Origin: Juglans regia
Lineage: Eukaryota; Streptophyta; Magnoliopsida; Fagales; Juglandaceae
Assembly (NCBI RefSeq): GCF_001411555.2
Contig: NC_049916.1
Location: 28,228,558-28,292,557 of the forward strand
DNA length: 64,000 nucleotides
Direction of reading: 5' to 3'
The notes below the pieces were generated by a model. It worked only from the letters and a program-made list of their open reading frames with translations, searched no databases and was not told the DNA's origin. Positions 22,977 to 37,900 of this stretch are shown here, piece after piece. Position 1 is the first letter of the stretch, and each line of letters opens with the position of its first letter. A program made the translations under genes and the position numbers.

Positions 22977-25900
22977 CTGCATGTATTTGGAAGAAAACTG
23001 TTTTGGGAGATAGTTCATGCAGTGGAGGAATTAAAAACACTTCGATATTATTTGCAGGATGATTCTACAAATTGGGAAGATGATGTGGTTGATAACGGTT
23101 CCCTTGAGGAGGTATTTACAATTGATTGTTTGCCACTATTAGGTACCTGATAATTATTTCTGTCTCAACATAACAGGGAAACATCATTCCTTTTGTAGTT
23201 TGTCTTGTTACAATAACTTAAAGTACTCTCCCCCTCCCCCTCCCTCTCCCTCCCTCCCTCTCCTTTCTCAAATAATTAGCTATGCTAATAAGTGAATAAT
23301 ATTTATTGAATGGCTTGATGCTGTCCATTGATGTGTTTGTTAGTACAAAAATCCTATAAGAAGTCAATGGAACTGAATAAAACTAATTTAGCTTTACACT
23401 GGTGTCAATGAAGTCTTCCTCATACATATATGTGTGGTAGAGGCAATTTAGAGTAGTTCTATATAAAGAGAATATAGCTTCTATTTGGTTTGTAATTGCC
23501 TCTTGCAAGGTTTATTCAGTTTGTGATTTAAAGTGATGTTTCTCTGCGCCATAAGATTCTGAATATTTGTTTGCATGCTATAAGCATGGGGTGCCACCCA
23601 TATGAAAGAATTGCAGAGGGTCGTGGCAACACTGGCTGTTGAGGTGATACCAATGTGCTACACAGAAGTTTTCTCCATGATAGTCCCATAGTTCTGGAAC
23701 GTATTGGGTTCAACAGTCGAGTCTTGCAATGGGTTTTTTGAGTCGAGTATATGGGTTTCGTCCTCTATGTTTTAATAACACCGATTTATTGAAAAAATGA
23801 TTGTGAAAACCAGTGTTAGAATTGAAGTCATTCTCTCTATACTCCTCATATCATTGTATAGGGGCCCACCAGCCATTTTTTCTTGTGCTACTTTTCAGGA
23901 CTTTCTAGATGTTTCTCTTGTATGCACCGTGTATTGGGCTAACAACCTTTTTGACTCAATAAATTTCATCTTACAAAAAAAAAAAAAAAATATTGCAATA
24001 GGTCCATGGACCTAGGTCGTACGATGTTATCGCGAAAGAGTACCATGCTGCACGGTTGGAAGCAACGAAAGCAAAGGAAAAAGGGGATAAGAAAAGCCAG
24101 GAGCGTGCAGGCAATGTTATCCGCAAACTCAAACAAGAATTGTCTGCTCTAGGTTAAAAAATTTAAACTCTTTGCTGATTTTTGTAAAGGATTGTGTTCT
24201 TCTGCACCTCTTGTCATGCGCCGTTTAATTTTCATCTGCAGGATTATCAGATAACATCTTGGCATCAGAATTTGAATATGAACGAGCTTCTAAGGACACA
24301 AGTACTAGTTCCATGCCTCATGAGCATTCCGAAGGAAAATCATTATGCAATGTTGAAGCTGGGTCAGCCTTTGTTGTGGAAGCAGATATGGATTGCTGTA
24401 GCTCTAAGGATTTTCCAATGAAATCTTCTTCTAGTTCATATACTGAGGAAAAACATGGTGCAAAAGAAGAGTCAGAAGATGTAGAGCTTGGTGGTTTCTT
24501 TTTAGAAGATGCCCCATCTAATGATGGTTTATCTCCTGAAGTTTTGAAACTTCAGAAGCGAGAAAAGATCAGAAAATTGTATGATGAGAAGAGTTTGGAA
24601 AAATTGGATGGCATATGGAAGAAGGTAATTTGTCAAATGGCATTTGTAAAAAATTATAATGATGGTTAGAATATGGATTTGATGTGTCTGGCTTTACTCA
24701 TATGTAGTTGGTAATTGTTAAAGGATATAATTTGAATGATTAAATACATTATTTCGAATTAGCTTAAACTTTTGGGACTAATGGTGATTAGTAAATGATT
24801 CAATTAGTTTGATATCCAACTTTTCTGTCAGAAGATTGCTGAAAATCAACTGTTTGATGCTTGATTATAATAAATTGTGCACCCACAAGTTTTACCATAG
24901 AAAAAGCTTGTATTTTTCTATATGGTGGATTGACATTTGCATTTTGAAATGCTTGATGTTTGTCTCTTTTTGGTTTTCATGTGGCTCCTATGCCTTCTAT
25001 TTATTTATTTTCTATTTATTGCAAGTTCTATCTGATTGTCATGCTACTCTAATATTTTTTAACCGATGGCAGGGGGACCCGAAAAAGATCCCCAAGGCTG
25101 TTCTTCACCAATTATGTCAAAGATCAGGGTGGGAAGCACCAAAATTCAATAAAGTGCCGGGCAAAGAAAGTAGTCTCTCTTATGCTGTCAGTGTGTTGCG
25201 TAGATCTAGTGGGAGAGGTAAGAGCAGAAAAGCTGGGGGCCTGATCACACTTCAGCTTCCAGATCAGGATGGAACCTTTGAATCCGCTGAGGTGCTCATT
25301 AATCTCTAAAACCGCTAATGCCTGTTATATTCTGCATAATTATGATATTAATTTACTTAAAGAAATTTTTTCCTCTGAATCTTCTGCAGTAGTCTGAACT
25401 TCTAGATCGCTGATGCATGTTTTGACAGCATACTTTGTGTGCTATCAATCTATCATTTGTACTTTGATGTTTGTTCACTTAGTTTTATTTTTTGTACCTA
25501 TTTGAAGACAATTCACTGGATTCTTGAGGTATGTTGATAAATTTCAGTGGTCTCTAGTGGCTATCTGCCCAATCATATATCAGTTAAGGCATTGATCCTT
25601 CAGGCTATCTACATTTTTTGCTAATCATGGTTGGAAAGGAGATGGGACTTTAGAAAGGAAAATTATATTCTCAAGCCGGTGTGTAGAGCACACCATCTAA
25701 AGTGCTTATATAGAATAATTTGATTTGGAATATAAATTTTAAAATTTAAATCTTACAAATCAAATTTTACTATTTAAGTGATGTGGATGTTGTGATCTAC
25801 ACACCGGTTTGAGAATATAATAACTCTCTTTAGAAATGTGTATAGCTTTTGGCTCTACAACTGTTACACCTTGTGAAAATCAATAGTTGTATTATTTTTT

Positions 25901-28900
25901 TGGCTAACCACAAATGGTAAGGAGGTGGAGAAGATTAGAGACTCATTTATGTGTTTGAAAGTATCATGCTAATGTAAACATAGGTGTGTTTGTGGGATAC
26001 CCAATATCAAGTGAGTATAGGTGGTGATTGAGATCTAATATTGCTTGGGAGGGTGAAGTTATTGCTCTTTGTAATGATTTAAAGGGGCTTCAATTATTTT
26101 ATTGACTGGTCCTTTTGGAGTATGGGCCCAAATGTTGCTTAAGCTTCCCTAGAAATGGTATCAGAGCCAATTTTAATAAGAAGTGTAGGACTTGAGTCGT
26201 GTCATTTATAATAGAATGACTCGACGAGGATGTTGAGAATTTAATAGGGGAGATTCTGATACTCTATATTGAGGGAGCATAAGTGGTGAATGAGATCCCA
26301 TATTGCTTAGAAGGGAGAAGTTTTTGCTTTTTATAATGATTCAAGTGAGTTCCAATTGTATCATTGACTAGTTCTTTTGAAGAACGAGCTCAGATGTGGC
26401 TTGGGCCTCCCATGGCTCATCATAGTTTGAGTTTGGTCTGATCATTGTTTCTTTAGAAATGAAAATGAACTATGCGCAATTGGACTCAACTTTTTTCTAC
26501 CAGATGTCAAATTGGGTCGCTCAAGTTTTAACTCTTCATTTTTTCTTTAAAATTGAAAGCGTGTGTGTTCATGTGTGCACCTATTTTTTTTTTTTTTTTG
26601 ATAAGTAAGATAAGTATTATTGACAAAAAGGCAACAACTGCCAGTTACAAAAATGTATGCCCTATTTACAAAGGCATGTTAGAAACTAGGAAATCATGAA
26701 GTTCCATGCCATTAAAGTCCACAGCAATGGCCCAAGTACAAAGAGTCCTAAAAAAGAAAATTTTTAGTTCTTCCATCGATCTCTCCTTGTCTTCAAACGT
26801 CCTCTCATTTCGCTCTTGCCATAGGCACCACATGATACAAATAGGAATCATCTTCCAAATCTCTTTGATTTGATGCACACCTCGAATAAATGTCCAACAC
26901 GCCAATATATCCACCACGGATTCCGGCATAACCCAAGCAAGATCCATCCTTTGAAAAACCTCATTCCAGAGCGCCCTAGCTACCTCACAATGCAAGAGTA
27001 AATGATTTACCGCCTCACCTCCTCCTTTACACATACAACACCAGTCTACGATAATTATCCTCTTCTTTCTCAGATTATCTGTAGTAAGAATCTTGCCTAA
27101 TGCCGCTGTCCACACAAAGAAAGAAGCTTTTGGAGGGGCCTTGTGTCGTCAGAGCCTTTTCCAGGGAAACTGTGCCCCTGGCGCTTGTGTAAGGACCTTA
27201 TAATAGGACCGAACAGTGAAAACCCCTTTTCCTGCAGGAATCCACCAAAGGCTATCCTCATGCTGGGTATTAGGATTAAAAGAGTATAGATAACTATAAA
27301 ATTCTGCAAAAATCTCCATCTCCCAATCCTGTGCCGCCCGGTTGAAATTAATATTCCAGTGGATACTTCTTTCTGAAATTCCCATGACCTCCGCCACTGT
27401 AGCTTCTTTGGCACTTGCTATCTGGAAAAGAATAGGAAACAACTCTTTTAGGGCACTGTTACCACACCATGTATCCTTCCAAAATCTGATCCTGGCACCT
27501 GACCCCACCTGAAATCTCGTGTGTCGATAAAAAACCTCCCACCCTTTTCTAATATACTTCCACAGCCCCCTTCCATGTGTCCCTCTAACTTCTCTAGTAC
27601 ACCAACCTTCCCCTAAACCACCATATTTATTTTCTATCACAATTCTCCATAGGGCTTCTGGCTCCTTGGTATATCTCCACAACCATTTACCAAGTAACGC
27701 CCGATTAAACAGCCGCATATTTCTGATACCCAAACCACCATTGGAGATAGGATGGCATACCTTCTCCCCTAAACCACCTATTTTAGTACTTTGATACTTC
27801 AATGTTGTCATCACTGGTGTTATTATTTTAAGGGAGGTTCTTCATATTACACTAGTACATCGAGTGGTAAGTCGTGCCTTGATTTTTAAATTTACATATT
27901 GGATTATAGATGGCTCTTTGTAAATATAAATACACGAACCATTTTCATCACAGGATGCACAGAATAGAGTGGCAGCATTTGCTCTTTGTCATCTGTTTCC
28001 TGATCTCCCAGTTCACCTGCTAGTTATGGAGCCCTATGCCTCACTTGTCATGCAATGGAAGGAAGGTGACATTTTCTTTTCTCTCCAAGACATAAAGCTG
28101 AAAAATTGAAACTCTTGGAAATCTTTGAATTCTTGTAGATTAATATCCTTTTCAATATGGGTATATATATTCATTTCGCATTTAGTGCGAGATGATATTG
28201 TTTATCAGGATAGTAAAAAATGTCAACTTGTTAAAGTAGTTAGCTATTGGCTTAACATTTGAAAGCTTACACTTACAGGGGAGTCATTGGCCAATATGGA
28301 AGACAGTGAGGAAGATCGAAGGGCTGGTTTTGTGGATTCGTTATTGAAAGCTGATCAATCTAGTTCAACTGCTTCTGATGATGTGGTGGATTGTTCTCTA
28401 CCAGAAAATTTTCAGAAGCTCCATGTTGAAGACTATAAGAACTCAACTGTTGCTGCTTCTGATTCATTAATTGACAGTATGTTCTTTCTCTTATGCTTGT
28501 TTGCATTGTCTCTGACTTTCTTGTTAGTAGAGGTGCTCTATTTTGATACTGGATTGACCTTTTTTACATCTAGTTCTTTTTGTTCCAATATGCTGTAGCT
28601 CAAACAACACCTATTTCCAAGTAATAAGGGGGTGGAAAGGTGTGGTTGTGGGTTCAAGACCCATCTGGTGTGTGTGTAACTTGCCAATAAAGAAATCTAG
28701 TTCTTTACCTTTATAAGCCCCCCAACCCCACCCCCACAGGTGCATGCTAAACCAAACACGGCCAAATAGATAACTAAAAGGAAGAAAAATGTGAGAAAAT
28801 ATTTAAGATATTTCAGCGGCCAGTTTGATAAGAGCCTGTAAGCTTTGATTACTGAAGGTTTTAGCACTTGGTGGGAGATTGCAAGTTTGCTCTGTGCTCA

Positions 28901-31900
28901 TCCAACTGATAATGTATTTAATAAACATAGGTCCAAAATTTTTAGGAAAAAGGAAAAGGAAAAAGAGAAATTCAGTCGGGGTAAGTTGACATGTTCTAAA
29001 CGAAAAAAGAAAAGTAAATATGAGTTTTTGATTGGTGTTGATTTATCTTCCCTAATTTATGTTGAGCTTATATTGCAGGAGTAGACAAAAGGAAAGAGAT
29101 GGAGAGTGCATATTTGAGACGAGAACAAGAGATCAAAATGAAAATGAAGAGATACAAGGTTGTTTAATCTGAACTCCCTTCAAGTTTGCAATGTCTACTT
29201 GTGTTACTCCCAAAGTCTTGTGTGCATTCTTTTATATTTTAGCTGGATTTTAGGTATTTTCCTCATCTTTTGTAGGCAATATAGAGAATAATTATTTTAT
29301 GTTCATGTTCTTTGGATTTGCCTCCTTACCATTCTTTGAGTTTCATGATTGAATTTGAAGAGTTTGGCTAGCATTATGTGACTAAGATAATATACATCAT
29401 CTTGAGTTTAAATTTTGTGAGTTGTTGAATGTAAAATATTTTGAGTTTGTTTGGAGTTTGTAATTAAGTATTTCAGATAAGTGAAAACATGTAATTCTGT
29501 GTCTCAAGGTTCTTATCTTATCCATTGAAGAGTTTGAATTTGAAACGGCTACAAGTCTGTGGAGATAATTTTCTGCGGTTAGCAAAACCGTCGTGATAGA
29601 TTCAATCTGTCAGCAAAATTTCACTGGGACTTGGAAACTGCTTCCAGAAATACATTTAAACTGTCCTACTATTTAGGAAATGTAGAGATTCAATTTTGGA
29701 GATTTTTTAGAGCACTTCCCAGTGCTTATTTTGGTGAGAAAATTCCTTTGAGAATTTTCATATTGTTTCTCTCAAAGAATGTGATTGTGATTGTGATCCG
29801 AGATTCAGATAGTGTGATCGTTTCAGCTACTGGAGTTCCAATAGATAAGTTAATATTTGAAGATCGTTAGAGGTTTTGGCTACTATTGTGGTAGAGACAA
29901 ACGGGTCATTTGTTTGGTCAAGGAAGAGTGTCAATTGACAAATTTTTTGTAATGGAAACTTGCTTGTAAAAGATTTTCAAGTAGTGGATTGACATTTCTG
30001 GGTAGGTTGTCCCATAGGGTTTTACCTTTAAAGAGTTCTTTAAAGGGTTTCCCTTCGTTATCAATTTTTGTGTTATGCAATTGATTTATTTTATGTTAAT
30101 GCTGTTCTTATTGAATAATTGCCTGAATATTGATTAACAAAGTAATTGATAGAATTGGTAGACCTTTGGAAGTTTTACTGTACAGGAGTATTTGGGTAAT
30201 TTCAATGATGTTAAAATCATTTCTCACTTGTGGTCAAGCAATGTGTGCTAGAGTCAGCTAGAGTCATTAAATAGTCTGCATATTCATATATTTCATGCTG
30301 GTTCCACTTTGCAATTGCAAGTTTCTCTAGCATTTTCCATTATAATTTTTTTCCTCGTGCATTTCCAGTTTGTGTTCTCTTTTTTCTGTTTGTTACATTT
30401 CACGTGTTATTTCCTTTAGGAGATGTTGAAAACTAGGGCTGCCCTTCCTATTGCTGCTTTGAAGGGTGAAATATTGCAACTTTTAAAGGAGAATAATGTC
30501 CTTGTTGTTTGTGGGGAAACTGGCTCTGGGAAGACAACTCAGGTTTACATTCATTTTTAGTTTGCTTCGAGCATTCTATATTTTTCAATGTTCATTTTTT
30601 ATCCGTTTAGTCATGGAATGTCTCTAGTATTCAGAGTTTTTGGCATGGCTATTATTACTCTGCTCCAATTATCCTCCCTTAGTAGAACAGCACCACAGCT
30701 TATATGAGTTGCATTCTATGTAGGTTCCACAATTTATTTTGGATGATATGGTTGAATCCGGATTTGGTGGACAGTGCAACATCATATGCACGCAACCAAG
30801 GAGAATAGCGGTGGGTACAAATTTTTTCACATTAATGTAATGTGTACCTTATGTTGTACAGCTTTAGTTCACTTGTGTATTTCATGAATGTCTTGTTGTG
30901 AAGAATTAGATTAAATCAGTGCCACCAGCATAAATCATCTTGTCTTTAATGTACCATCACTTGGCTGGTTAATTTGTTTTGAATGTGTTTTTTAGTAGGT
31001 TGTTCTTGCAAATCAGATTCCTTATCGATCTGACGATCTCTTTAAATCCTTCTGGTCTGTCAAAGAATGGTGGGCTTTATGTCTTGCAAAGTTCCCTAGC
31101 TGGTCTTCTGGGACATCCAGGGATCTGATAGCACCTTGACTAACAACTTTCCTCCATTTCCTTTAAAGAGTCAAACAGTTGTACATCCTTTGAAAGATGA
31201 TCTCTCTCTCATGCTGTCCAGAGTGAATCATGAGATGATTTCCTATGCCCTTTGGCATGTCTATCTAATAGAAACTTCTATTGACTGGCTTCACGCTTGG
31301 ATTTCTGGACATTTAGTTATTATTTCAGGATTGTGGTGGTAGCAAAGGTGCCAATCAAGCTTGCAATTTGTGTTATTAATTCTTTTACTCCCGAATATGG
31401 TTTCTCTTGTATACCTCCTTTGTACTAAGGTTGCGCCCCTTTCATATTGTTAATAAGATCATATTACTTTTGAAAAAGTGTTATTAATCCATGACCGACA
31501 TATTTACTCCTGGTTGAGTTGATGCTATATATTTTTTTAAAAGCACTGTCCCTTTTGTCTTGAGATTCATTGTTCCACAGTATTCAGCAGATAATTATAT
31601 ACATGTATATATATTTAAAGATTTTGTTATACTGTAACACGGGGTATTCTTTTTATTTTATTTTTGATAAGTAACACGGGGTATTCTTTCTTACCTGTTG
31701 ACCATAGTTTTTGTCTTTGCTGCATTGTATTGCAGGCTATTTCTGTGGCGGAAAGGGTTGCTGATGAGCGCTGTGAACCTTCACCAGGTTCAGATGGTTC
31801 TTTGGTTGGTTACCAAGTCCGTCTTGATAGTGCAAGGTGTTCAGATTCTTGTTCCACTAATTGACTCTGAATAGTGCATGGAATAACAGAGGCATCATTT

Positions 31901-34900
31901 TATCTGATGTCATGCCTGTTTTTTTTTTTTTTTTAATTTTATATATTATTGTTCAATAGGTTATTTCTTATAAAAAAAAAGAGTTTGAGAGGTTTACACA
32001 GTTTCATTTCTCCTAATGTTTTTCTGGGATTTCTAATCTTGGAGTTTGGTTGTCAAAAATTCTTTCTTTTCTTCGTTTTAGGTTTTTTCTTCATCTACTA
32101 AGCACATTTTCAAGTGTTTGGTTGAGATATATTTTTAATGTACATGAAATCAAGTAGGTGCTGTTTTATTTAATATATGAATGTTAACAAGCAAAGAGAG
32201 CTACTAATTTCCATTTGAAAACTTGAGAGTATAATGGATTTAGTGATCACATCAGTGCTAATTGATATGCCATACCTTCTTATACATCTATGAAAAATGT
32301 GTCACTGATATTTGCCTTTTTCTTTTGCTTAATTTCACAATCTCAGGAATGAAAAAACAAAGCTTCTCTTTTGTACTACAGGCATTCTTCTAAGAAAATT
32401 CTCGGTATTCCCTCCTGTCTAATTGGGTGGTTATTATGAATCTATTGTAATCAATATGGTACTCATGCTGATTTTTATGTCATACCAGGGTTACATTTTG
32501 TTTGTTACTTTTTTGTAATGTATGCACTTGTCTTTGGTGGGGTGGTTTTTTTGAATCTGTTGTAATCAATATGATGCTTATGATAGTTTTTTTTTTCTTT
32601 TTAAATTTCATATCAGATTTAAATTTTGCTCGTTATGTTTTTGTGATAGTTGTTTTGGCACCAGTGCTATATTTTTCATATCTTTATTTAATTGAAGTGA
32701 ATTCTTTTTAAATATTTTCTGTGCATATGCCCTTGTGTTTTGACTATTTTAATTACCACAGTTATTCTTTTACAATGGAATAACTGGTCAAATTTAGTAA
32801 AAGTAGGCTTTGATATATATTATAGTCAGTTGTTTTGGGACCTCTAATTTCTTTTTTCTTCCCATTGAAAGCACACCAACCTTCATTGTTGATTGTTGTG
32901 TTTTTCAAATTTTCAGGGGGACAAAAACTTGACTGGTGTTACTCATGTCATAGTTGATGAAGTGCATGAACGATCTTTGTTGGTGAGTTAATTTTACCAT
33001 GGGTGGTTCGTTGATATATTCTAAGTGGGTCTTGTGATTATGAGTTCATTTGCACTATTTTTTTCACAGTCAATGAAATGCACAAATATTTACTTGAAAT
33101 AAAAACTCTTGTTATTTCCAGCTATTCTCTCTGGTTCATTTTAACCTGTTATAGGTGGTATGGTGGGTTTTAATTTTAGTGTCTTTATCACTTACGGTCA
33201 CATGTAATTGGTACTTCATTGAGTTATACACCTATTCCTCGATAAGACTGTGGATGTTGTAATAAGAGGTAATGTACTCTGACCTGAATTTTGATAAGAT
33301 TCTTTCTCCGTAACAGGGTGATTTTCTACTAATTGTTTTGAAGAATCTGATAGAGAAGCAATCTTCTTATGGCAAACCAAAATTGAAGGTCCTTCTTATG
33401 TATGCAAATTTCCACTTTTTTGTAGATATAATTATGCATATCTTATTTGTATTTTGATCTATATTAAGCTTTCTTCATTTTTGTGGGCTTATATAGTTTG
33501 AATGTTCAGGTCTGCTACTGTAGATTCCAATTTGTTTTCAAGATACTTTGGGAATTGCCCAATAATTACTGCAGAAGGCAGAACTCATCCCGTGACAACT
33601 TACTTTCTTGAGGATATATATGAAAGTATTAATTATCACCTTCCTTCCGATTCTCCAGCTTCTATTAGGAATGAATCCACCAAGGAGAAGGTATCATGAT
33701 TTTGATTCCTTGACTATCCTTACTTTGTCATGGAACTCTGTGAACATTTTTGCTTGCTTTTTCACTGTTGTATTAAATTAGGACAAGTTTCTCTTAGGTC
33801 CATCTTTTTGCTTTTCCTAATGTTTTCCACTTGCTCATGAAAATGTCGAAATATTATGGTCATGTTTGGTTAACAATGTTTTAAAAAATGTTTAGACTTA
33901 AGTTCAAACATTTTTTGAACTTGAAAAAAAAATTCTATTTCAACTTTTCATCCGATCATTTGCCTAGATTTTAGTGAAAAGTAAAAACACAAAAATCAAA
34001 ATTACTTTTACAAAATTCAAAGCAAAAACTACGCAAAAAAATAATATTCAAACAACTTTTCAACTCCACCTATCCACTTTCACAAACCCTAATACATTAT
34101 ATATATAAAAAAAAAATTATTCAAAATTTCTTATCTACTATCACAAAACCTAATAAACAATACATAGTTTCTAAATAAATTCTCAAGCATTCCCAACATT
34201 TCCCTTAAACAAATATACCTACACTTTGCATGATTAGATGAATATATTGATGTGACTCCTTTACTTAAACAAATATACCTACACTTTGCATGATTAGATG
34301 AATATATTGATGTGACTCCTTTGTTTATTGATAAGGAAATCTGTCTTAGGTATAGTTTGATATGGAATAGTGCATCATGGAGTGCTATTAAAATGGGCTT
34401 TTTATAGTATTCATCATGTTAAAGGTTATTCATATTATTCATTTTAGGTTATCTGTAATAATTTCTAGAATATTAAGAGTATTAATGCTAATAGGATGAC
34501 CACCACTGTCTCACCTTGTCCACAAACCCTTAGGCTTTTGACCACATATTTTCAAACTTGAATTATCTACGACTCTCATTAATGCCCCCGCACAAGATGA
34601 TGGGAAAATGTTTCGAACAAACCCGAGGTAATCTCTTCTACCATACCTCTGGGAAATGACCCTCCCAAGAATGTGATGCCAGGAAAATATATAATCTTGA
34701 CCAAACCCGAGTATGAGACCATGCAAATTCACCTCCACAAGGGGCAAATCTAGGAGGTCCAACTCGAAGATAAAAACAGAAAATTCCGTCATGAGACAAG
34801 AATGCCTCAATCTTTCACTTGAAAACCAAGTGACATTGAAATCTGCACCAATACATCATGGGCTATCCCACCAGCTGTACAAACTAGCCATCTCATCCCA

Positions 34901-37900
34901 CAAAATTCACCTGCTGCTATCCAAATTCTGTGCTTAGATACCTGCAAAAGCCCACACAAATCCATCCTTCACAATCTTGAAACAGCATACCACCAAGAGA
35001 GCTTTTTTGGCTATTTTTTTAATCAATTATTTGAATGTACAATGATTTTTCAGTTTTTCCATCCATTTTATGGTACTTGTCGTTTGGTTGGATAATTCCG
35101 TACAGTTTCAAGTATGATTATTGGGTGGGTTATGTAGTTCTATTTTGATAGTCATATCCTAAGTTGTGAACTCTTGTTTTGCCACAGTTCCAGAGTGGTC
35201 CTGTAAATATCCGTAGGGGTAAGAAGAATCTTGTCTCGTCTGCATGGGGAGATGATTCTCTGCTTTCAGAAGACTGTATTAACCCGTATTATTTGCCAAA
35301 CATGTATGAGTCATACGGCGAACAAACACGACAGAATATGGTAAATACCTCTTAAGGCATAAATTCTGACACACTTTCAAAGGTGACTTTATAATTGACA
35401 AATTCAATTACTTAGCAAAAAAATAATTTGGAAAATTCACTTTTATTTATATTTGGTGCAGAAAACTTTGAATGAAGATGTCATTGATTACGATCTTCTT
35501 GAGGACTTAGTTTGTCATGTTGATGAAACTTGCGGCGAGGGTGCCATACTTGTGTTTTTACCTGTATGTCCTTTCTATAATCCTTTTCTTGGGTCATTTA
35601 TTGTCTGTATTTTCCCGCATTAAACAAGTTTAATACTGCTGTCCTGCATAACAGGGGGTGTCTGAAATCTACCTGTTACTCGATAAGCTAGCTGCTTCTT
35701 ACCGGTTTGGTGGACCCTCTTCTGATTGGATTCTCCCTTTACATTCATCCGTTGCATCAAATGATCAAAAAAGAGTGTTTTTACGTCCTCCTGAAAATAT
35801 ACGCAAGGCAAGTTTTGTCACTTGTGCCGGTTGCTTCTTCCAATTAAACTTTCGAATCACTGGTTTATGCTAATGATATATCTTGTATGTCCTTGAAGTC
35901 TTCGTTTAAATATGGTGTATGCTTCAGTGCTTTTATTGGTGGATGAAAGTCCTTGTTCATGTGACTTGGAATAAAAAATGTGTGTTTAGTCTGGAAAATT
36001 GAATTTCCACTTATAAAAATTTAAAAACCATGTGACTTCTCAATTGACCATTGTCATTAAAGGACGGACTCTACTATTTATCAATAATAAGCTTTTTACC
36101 AGAAGGAAGTGAGTTCTCAAGTGCATTTAATGTGTAAAAAAGTTATCCTAATGATATACAAGAATAATTTAGCCTTTGTCGTTGGAAGAATAATATCTCT
36201 ATTGGAGACGATCAAGAATTCTTATGACTAATTCATTATTACATTTGAAATTGTGATGATGGTTCTAGAACCCCAATTAAGTTGTTCTCTTTCATCATTT
36301 GCCTTTGAGTTTCTTATGTAGTTTCTTTGTACACACTTTATTTGACAAAGAAACATTGACTTTGTAGCATATTTTGTAATTTGTTTGACCTATGCTTGTA
36401 CCAAAGTTCTCAACTTCTGTTGCCCTTTTCTTGACTTCTTATGTGAGATTTATTTTCTTCAATATCTTGTGTCTCAGGTCATTATAGCCACGAACATTGC
36501 AGAAACCAGTATTACAATAGATGATGTGGTGTTTGTCATCGACTGTGGAAAGCACAAGGAGAATCGTTATAATCCTCAGAAGGTGTGTGCTTTTCTATAC
36601 TCAGTAAGAAGGATACTAGTATTGAGTCACATCTTTCTTAATATTGTTACTCTTACACTAAATTGTGTTCTGCTAGATAAGATCACTCGGTAAGAAAGAT
36701 AGTGCATGGCTCTCATGCAATTTTTGAATTGAGTGAAAAATAACCTGTGTTCTGCTAGATAAATCAAGGGATAAGCTGAGCATGGTTCTGTCGCACGTGA
36801 TATCTTTGGTTCACAGAACTATGCCTTTTTCCCCTCTCTTTAAGGAGCTGCATAGAAAGTCGATAGAAATTGTCGTAAGAAGGCTAATTTGCGTTAGCTT
36901 GTATTACCTTAGACACTAATTAAAGACTTTCCCCATATGACTATGTGTCCTTTGTTGGTAAGTATTGATTCAGACCGGTCCCTTCAGTTGTCTATATGCA
37001 CCTTACATGCCTTTACCGGTCCTGGTGTCTCACTGTTTTTAATTGGTCACTTTTAGAAATTGTCTAGCATGGTTGAAGATTGGATCTCCCAAGCAAATGC
37101 AAGGCAAAGGCGGGGAAGAGCTGGACGTGTAAAACCTGGAACTTGCTTTAGCTTGTATACACGCCACAGATTTGAGAAACTCATGCGCAATTTTCAGGTA
37201 CTCTGCTAGAAAGAAAATGCTCTTAAGTTGCATAGCCTTTTTTGACCTATTTTCTCTCACACGCCGTTCACAATTCCAAGGTTCCTGAGATGCTTCGGAT
37301 GCCATTAGTGGAGTTGTGTTTACAAATTAAGTTACTTTCTCTGGGTTACATAAAGCCTTTTTTATCCAAGGTAATTAATGCTATCTTTTGATTACAGATG
37401 TTTAAACTGATAGACTGTCTTAACTGGTTTTATTTGTTAACTTCTGTTCCAGGCTTTAGAACCTCCTAGGGAGGACGCTATAACCTCAGCACTTTCATTG
37501 TTATACGAGGTAGATTTCATTGTGAGAGTGATGCTTCTGATTTAATTCTGAATGTATGAATAGTAGCAAAACAATCAGCTTGTTTCTGATCCATGTTGAT
37601 ATAACCTATCTAATTGTTCAATTAGATACAAAAAGTATCATTACTATGAGAGGATCCTAATTGTCAAACAATTCTTTTTGTCACTTTTTATTGGATGTTG
37701 TGCGCAACTGGAGGATTCTCTTCTTTGTATGTGCACCTCTTGAAGACTTCTCATGTGACCATGTTGTTCCTTCATTGAATAAAACTCATGAGAAAAATTT
37801 CACATGGAATTATAATTCCTGGGCACATGAAATATGTCACTTATTCATGTATAAACAGTCTTCTATCTTTGTTCAGGCAGAAAATAGTCTTCTCCTATCT

